Assembly (NCBI GenBank): GCA_027592975.1
Contig: JAQCJS010000036.1
Coordinates: forward strand, 1 to 8,204
Origin: Chloroflexota bacterium
GTDB taxonomy: Bacteria; Chloroflexota; Dehalococcoidia; UBA2979
DNA length: 8,204 nucleotides
Reading direction: 5' to 3'
The position numbers and the translations under genes were made by a program. Positions within the stretch are counted from its first letter, which is position 1, and each line of letters opens with the position of its first letter. The notes beneath the pieces were generated by a model, which was not told the DNA's origin, did no database searches, and saw only the letters and a program-made list of their open reading frames with translations. Shown here piece after piece: positions 6,474-8,204 of the stretch.

Positions 6474-7291
6474 GAGGCGCGCCGCTCACCGGCCGCGGCC
6501 GCTTCGCGCTCCACGAACTCGATGTCGAACAGGCGGTGCAACTGGCGAAGCAGGCGCGTCTCGTCCAGGTCCGGCACCATGCGCCCGTTGGAGCAGAGCG
6601 AGACGTCGCCGCGCTCCTCCGAGCAGACGATGACCACGGCGTCCGTGCGCTCGGTCAGCCCCACGGCGGAGCGGTGGCGCATCCCATACTCCGCGGGGAG
6701 CGGCGCCTCCGACAGCGGGAGCGTGCATCCGGCGGCCACCACGCGGTCGCCCCGCACGATCACCGCGCCGTCGTGCATGGGCGAACGTTCGATGAACAGG
6801 CTCTGCAGCAGTTCCACGGAGAGCGCGCCGTCCAGTCGGATGCCGGTCTCGATCACGTCCTGCAGCCCCGTCTCACGCTCCAGCACGATCAGCGCCCCCG
6901 TGCTCTCGCGCGCCATCTGCATCGCCGCGCGCACCACCAGGTTGATCGAGCCTTCGTGCTCGCGCCGGTGCAGGACGGAGCGCAGGCCGGTGCGGCCCAG
7001 ACGCTCCAGGGCGCGGCGCAACTCGGGCTGGAAGATGATCACCATGCCCACCAGCAGACCGGTCACGGAGTTGCGAAGGATCCAGTTGATCATCCGCAGG
7101 TCGAACACCTGGCTCAGCACCAGCGCGCCGACGAGCACCAGTCCGACGCCACGGAGCACGGTCATCGCCGCGGTGCCGCGCACCAGCAACAGCATCCAGT
7201 AGATCGACCCTGACACGATCAGGATGTCGACGGCCGCCGAGGCATCGAAGCGCACCAGCACATCGCGCAGGACAGCCGGGATCTCGGGCAC
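6470..7291 (-). CDS. cdaA: Diadenylate cyclase CdaA (DisA_N domain, membrane type)
   Basis: CdaA condenses two ATP molecules into cyclic di-AMP, a second messenger that controls potassium and osmotic balance and cell-wall state in bacteria that have it. The 273-residue protein has three N-terminal membrane helices at about 21-37, 43-63 and 68-87, then FQPELRRALE (87-96), a standard CdaA linker. The catalytic DAC domain follows: GALIVLERETGL (132-143), the DGA motif at 174-176 within SPMHDGAVIV, and RHRSAVG (205-211), with late EERGDVSLCSNG (225-236). All active-site motifs are present. The GTG start at 7291 is supported by AAGGA 6 nt upstream. It follows argF by 95 nt and overlaps cdaR by 4 nt. 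Firmicute operons usually continue with glmM; here der follows instead. Confidence 0.95.
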   Translation of the reverse strand: MPEIPAVLRDVLVRFDASAAVDILIVSGSIYWMLLLVRGTAAMTVLRGVGLVLVGALVLSQVFDLRMINWILRNSVTGLLVGMVIIFQPELRRALERLGRTGLRSVLHRREHEGSINLVVRAAMQMARESTGALIVLERETGLQDVIETGIRLDGALSVELLQSLFIERSPMHDGAVIVRGDRVVAAGCTLPLSEAPLPAEYGMRHRSAVGLTERTDAVVIVCSEERGDVSLCSNGRMVPDLDETRLLRQLHRLFDIEFVEREAAAAGERRAS

Positions 7292-7297
7292 CGCGCG

Positions 7298-7302
7298 TCC
7301 TT
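7298..7302 (-). promoter_or_regulatory. Ribosome binding site of cdaA
   Basis: AAGGA on the minus strand lies 6 nt before the GTG at 7291. It is the clearest ribosome site in the right half of the cluster and fixes the GTG start of cdaA. Confidence 0.7.
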
Positions 7303-7357
7303 ACTCTCGCCCGCCGGTGGTGGCCACGGGTCTCGTCAGCGGACGGAGCGATCCGCC

Positions 7358-7381
7358 CTCGTCCGAACTCTCGTCCGAACT
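7358..7381. repeat. 12-bp tandem duplication in the argF-cdaA spacer
   Basis: CTCGTCCGAACT is repeated exactly, back to back (7358-7369 and 7370-7381), just after the argF stop. On the transcribed strand the unit reads AGTTCGGACGAG. The rest of the 95-nt spacer (7292-7386) contains only a weak imperfect hairpin (about 7341-7357) and the cdaA ribosome site. Confidence 0.85.
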
Positions 7382-7384
7382 ATA
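7379..7384 (-). promoter_or_regulatory. Possible -10 element for cdaA and genes downstream
   Basis: TATAGT (5 of 6 matches to TATAAT) stands out in this GC-rich spacer, immediately after the argF stop codon. A start about 7 nt later would give an approximately 80-nt leader carrying most of the tandem repeat. No convincing -35 hexamer lies 16-18 nt upstream, inside the argF end, so the call is tentative. Confidence 0.25.
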
Positions 7385-7386
7385 GG

Positions 7387-8204
7387 TCAGGAGCGCCCGA
7401 GGATGCTGGCCAGCACCGCCTGCTGAGCGTGCATCCGGTTCTCCGCCTGCTCGAAGACCACGGAGTTCGGCGACTCGATCGCCTCGTCGCTGATCTCCTC
7501 CCCGCGGTGCGCGGGGAGGTCGTGCATCACGATCGCATCCGGCGGCGCCGCGGACAGCAGCGCCATGTCGATCTGGTAGCCGGCGAAGTCTTCGGCGCGC
7601 TGGGCGGCCTCGGCCTCCTGGCCCATGGAGGCCCACACGTCCGCGTAGACAGCGGTCGCGCCACGGACAGCCTCGTACGGGTCGCGCACCTGCGTCACGC
7701 TGCCGGTGCCGGCCAGCGCGCGCGCGACCGCGATCGTCTCGTCGGGCAGCTCGTAGCCCTCGGGCGCCGCGATCACCAGATCCACCCCGGACAGCACCGA
7801 GGCGTAGGCGAGCGACCGCGCCACGTTGTTGCCGTCACCGACGTAGGCGAGCCTGAGCCCGCGCAGCGCGCCGAAGCGCTCGCGCAGCGTCAGGAGATCC
7901 GCCAGCGCCTGGCATGGGTGCTCGTCATCCGACAGCGCGTTCACCACGGGCACATCCGCGTAGCGGGCCAGTTCCAGGACGGTGTCGTGCGCGTAGGTGC
8001 GCGCGGCGATGCCCTGCACCATCCGGGCGAGCACCCGCGCCACGTCCTTCACCGGCTCGCGCTCCCCCATCTGGACCTCGCGCGGCGAGAGGTAGAGCGC
8101 GCGCCCGCCCAGCCGGTGCATCGCCATGTCGAACGAGGTGCGCGTCCGCAGCGAGGGCTTCTCGAACACCATCGCCAGCGTCTGCCCGGCGAGCACCGGC
8201 GAGC
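7387..8204 (-). CDS. argF: Ornithine carbamoyltransferase, 5' end missing
   Basis: OTC joins carbamoyl phosphate and ornithine to give citrulline in arginine synthesis. About 271 C-terminal residues are visible; some 40 N-terminal residues lie beyond the window edge. The frame is open to position 8204, and the GTG at 8194-8196 is an internal valine. Carbamoyl-phosphate marks are FEKPSLRTRTSFD (SLRTRT codons at 8137-8154) and HPCQ (7909-7920). The nucleotide-like fold GDGNNVARS (about 7813-7836), DVWASMGQE (7615-7641), HDLPAHRGEE and NRMHAQQAVL complete the OTC pattern. Two ornithine-side positions differ from the enzymes I recall: the active-site Cys of HCLP is Asp (codon 7519-7521), and the Asn/His of NNVxN/HS is Arg (codon 7816-7818). 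OTC remains the best call because SMG and PAHRGEE are kept, but a carbamoyltransferase for another amine is not excluded. Confidence 0.88.
   Translation of the reverse strand, partial: SPVLAGQTLAMVFEKPSLRTRTSFDMAMHRLGGRALYLSPREVQMGEREPVKDVARVLARMVQGIAARTYAHDTVLELARYADVPVVNALSDDEHPCQALADLLTLRERFGALRGLRLAYVGDGNNVARSLAYASVLSGVDLVIAAPEGYELPDETIAVARALAGTGSVTQVRDPYEAVRGATAVYADVWASMGQEAEAAQRAEDFAGYQIDMALLSAAPPDAIVMHDLPAHRGEEISDEAIESPNSVVFEQAENRMHAQQAVLASILGRS

Noticed and set aside
5196..7202. 668-codon open frame on the plus strand opposite cdaR and cdaA
   Set aside because: Its product is rich in R, H and D with no domain, as expected of an antisense frame in high-GC coding DNA; the minus-strand genes are unmistakable.
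7497..7519. 10-bp perfect hairpin (CCTCCCCGCG, 3-nt loop, CGCGGGGAGG) in argF
   Set aside because: It coincides with codons for the conserved LPAHRGEE motif, so the protein sequence and GC-rich codon choice explain it.
7301..7636. 111-codon minus-strand frame overlapping the argF end and the spacer
   Set aside because: It is out of frame with argF and G/R/A-rich, without a ribosome site or motif; it is a shadow.
1..8204. CRISPR array, insertion sequence, tRNA/rRNA, toxin-antitoxin or defence system
   Set aside because: No spaced repeats, transposase, terminal inverted repeats, RNA-gene sequence or toxin-like small genes were found; the window is occupied by housekeeping genes.

Overview
The window is a very GC-rich bacterial chromosomal segment in which all nine genes lie on the minus strand, packed almost without gaps. 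In transcription order (right to left) they are: argF (5' end cut by the window edge), cdaA, cdaR (ybbR), der, plsY, gpsA, a HEAT-repeat protein of unknown function, a Nudix hydrolase and a GNAT acetyltransferase. A 12-bp perfect hairpin follows the last gene. GTG starts are common (cdaA, cdaR, gpsA and the Nudix gene). The GC content, the GTG starts, a GpsA nucleotide loop of the form GVTAWGTTLA, a PlsY motif 1 of the form GSGKIGFTN and an OTC with HDLPAHRG in place of HCLPAHRG together suggest a Chloroflexota bacterium, perhaps near Thermomicrobia/Sphaerobacter. That placement rests on recall of family sequences, not on a search.

Right part (about 5200-8204): ornithine carbamoyltransferase for arginine synthesis. 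After a 95-nt spacer with a 12-bp tandem duplication come the membrane diadenylate cyclase CdaA and its membrane-anchored YbbR-domain partner CdaR, joined by a 4-nt GTGA overlap. Middle part (about 2170-5205): the double-GTPase ribosome assembly factor Der, joined to cdaR by an ATGA overlap; then PlsY (acyl-phosphate:G3P acyltransferase) and GpsA (G3P dehydrogenase), which make and acylate glycerol-3-phosphate, two consecutive steps of phospholipid synthesis. The der-plsY spacer holds a 15-bp tandem duplication. Left part (1-2106): the HEAT-repeat protein, the Nudix hydrolase and the acetyltransferase, the last three joined by GTGA and ATGA overlaps, then the hairpin.

The layout looks like one long housekeeping transcript, or two or three overlapping ones, covering c-di-AMP signalling, ribosome assembly and membrane lipid synthesis. 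I see no mobile element, CRISPR, RNA gene, phage or defence system. The points worth a second look are small: substituted signature residues in ArgF, PlsY and GpsA, two short tandem duplications placed exactly in the two main spacers, a perfect 12-bp hairpin early in gpsA, and the uncharacterised acidic HEAT protein. I do not see a new multi-gene system here.
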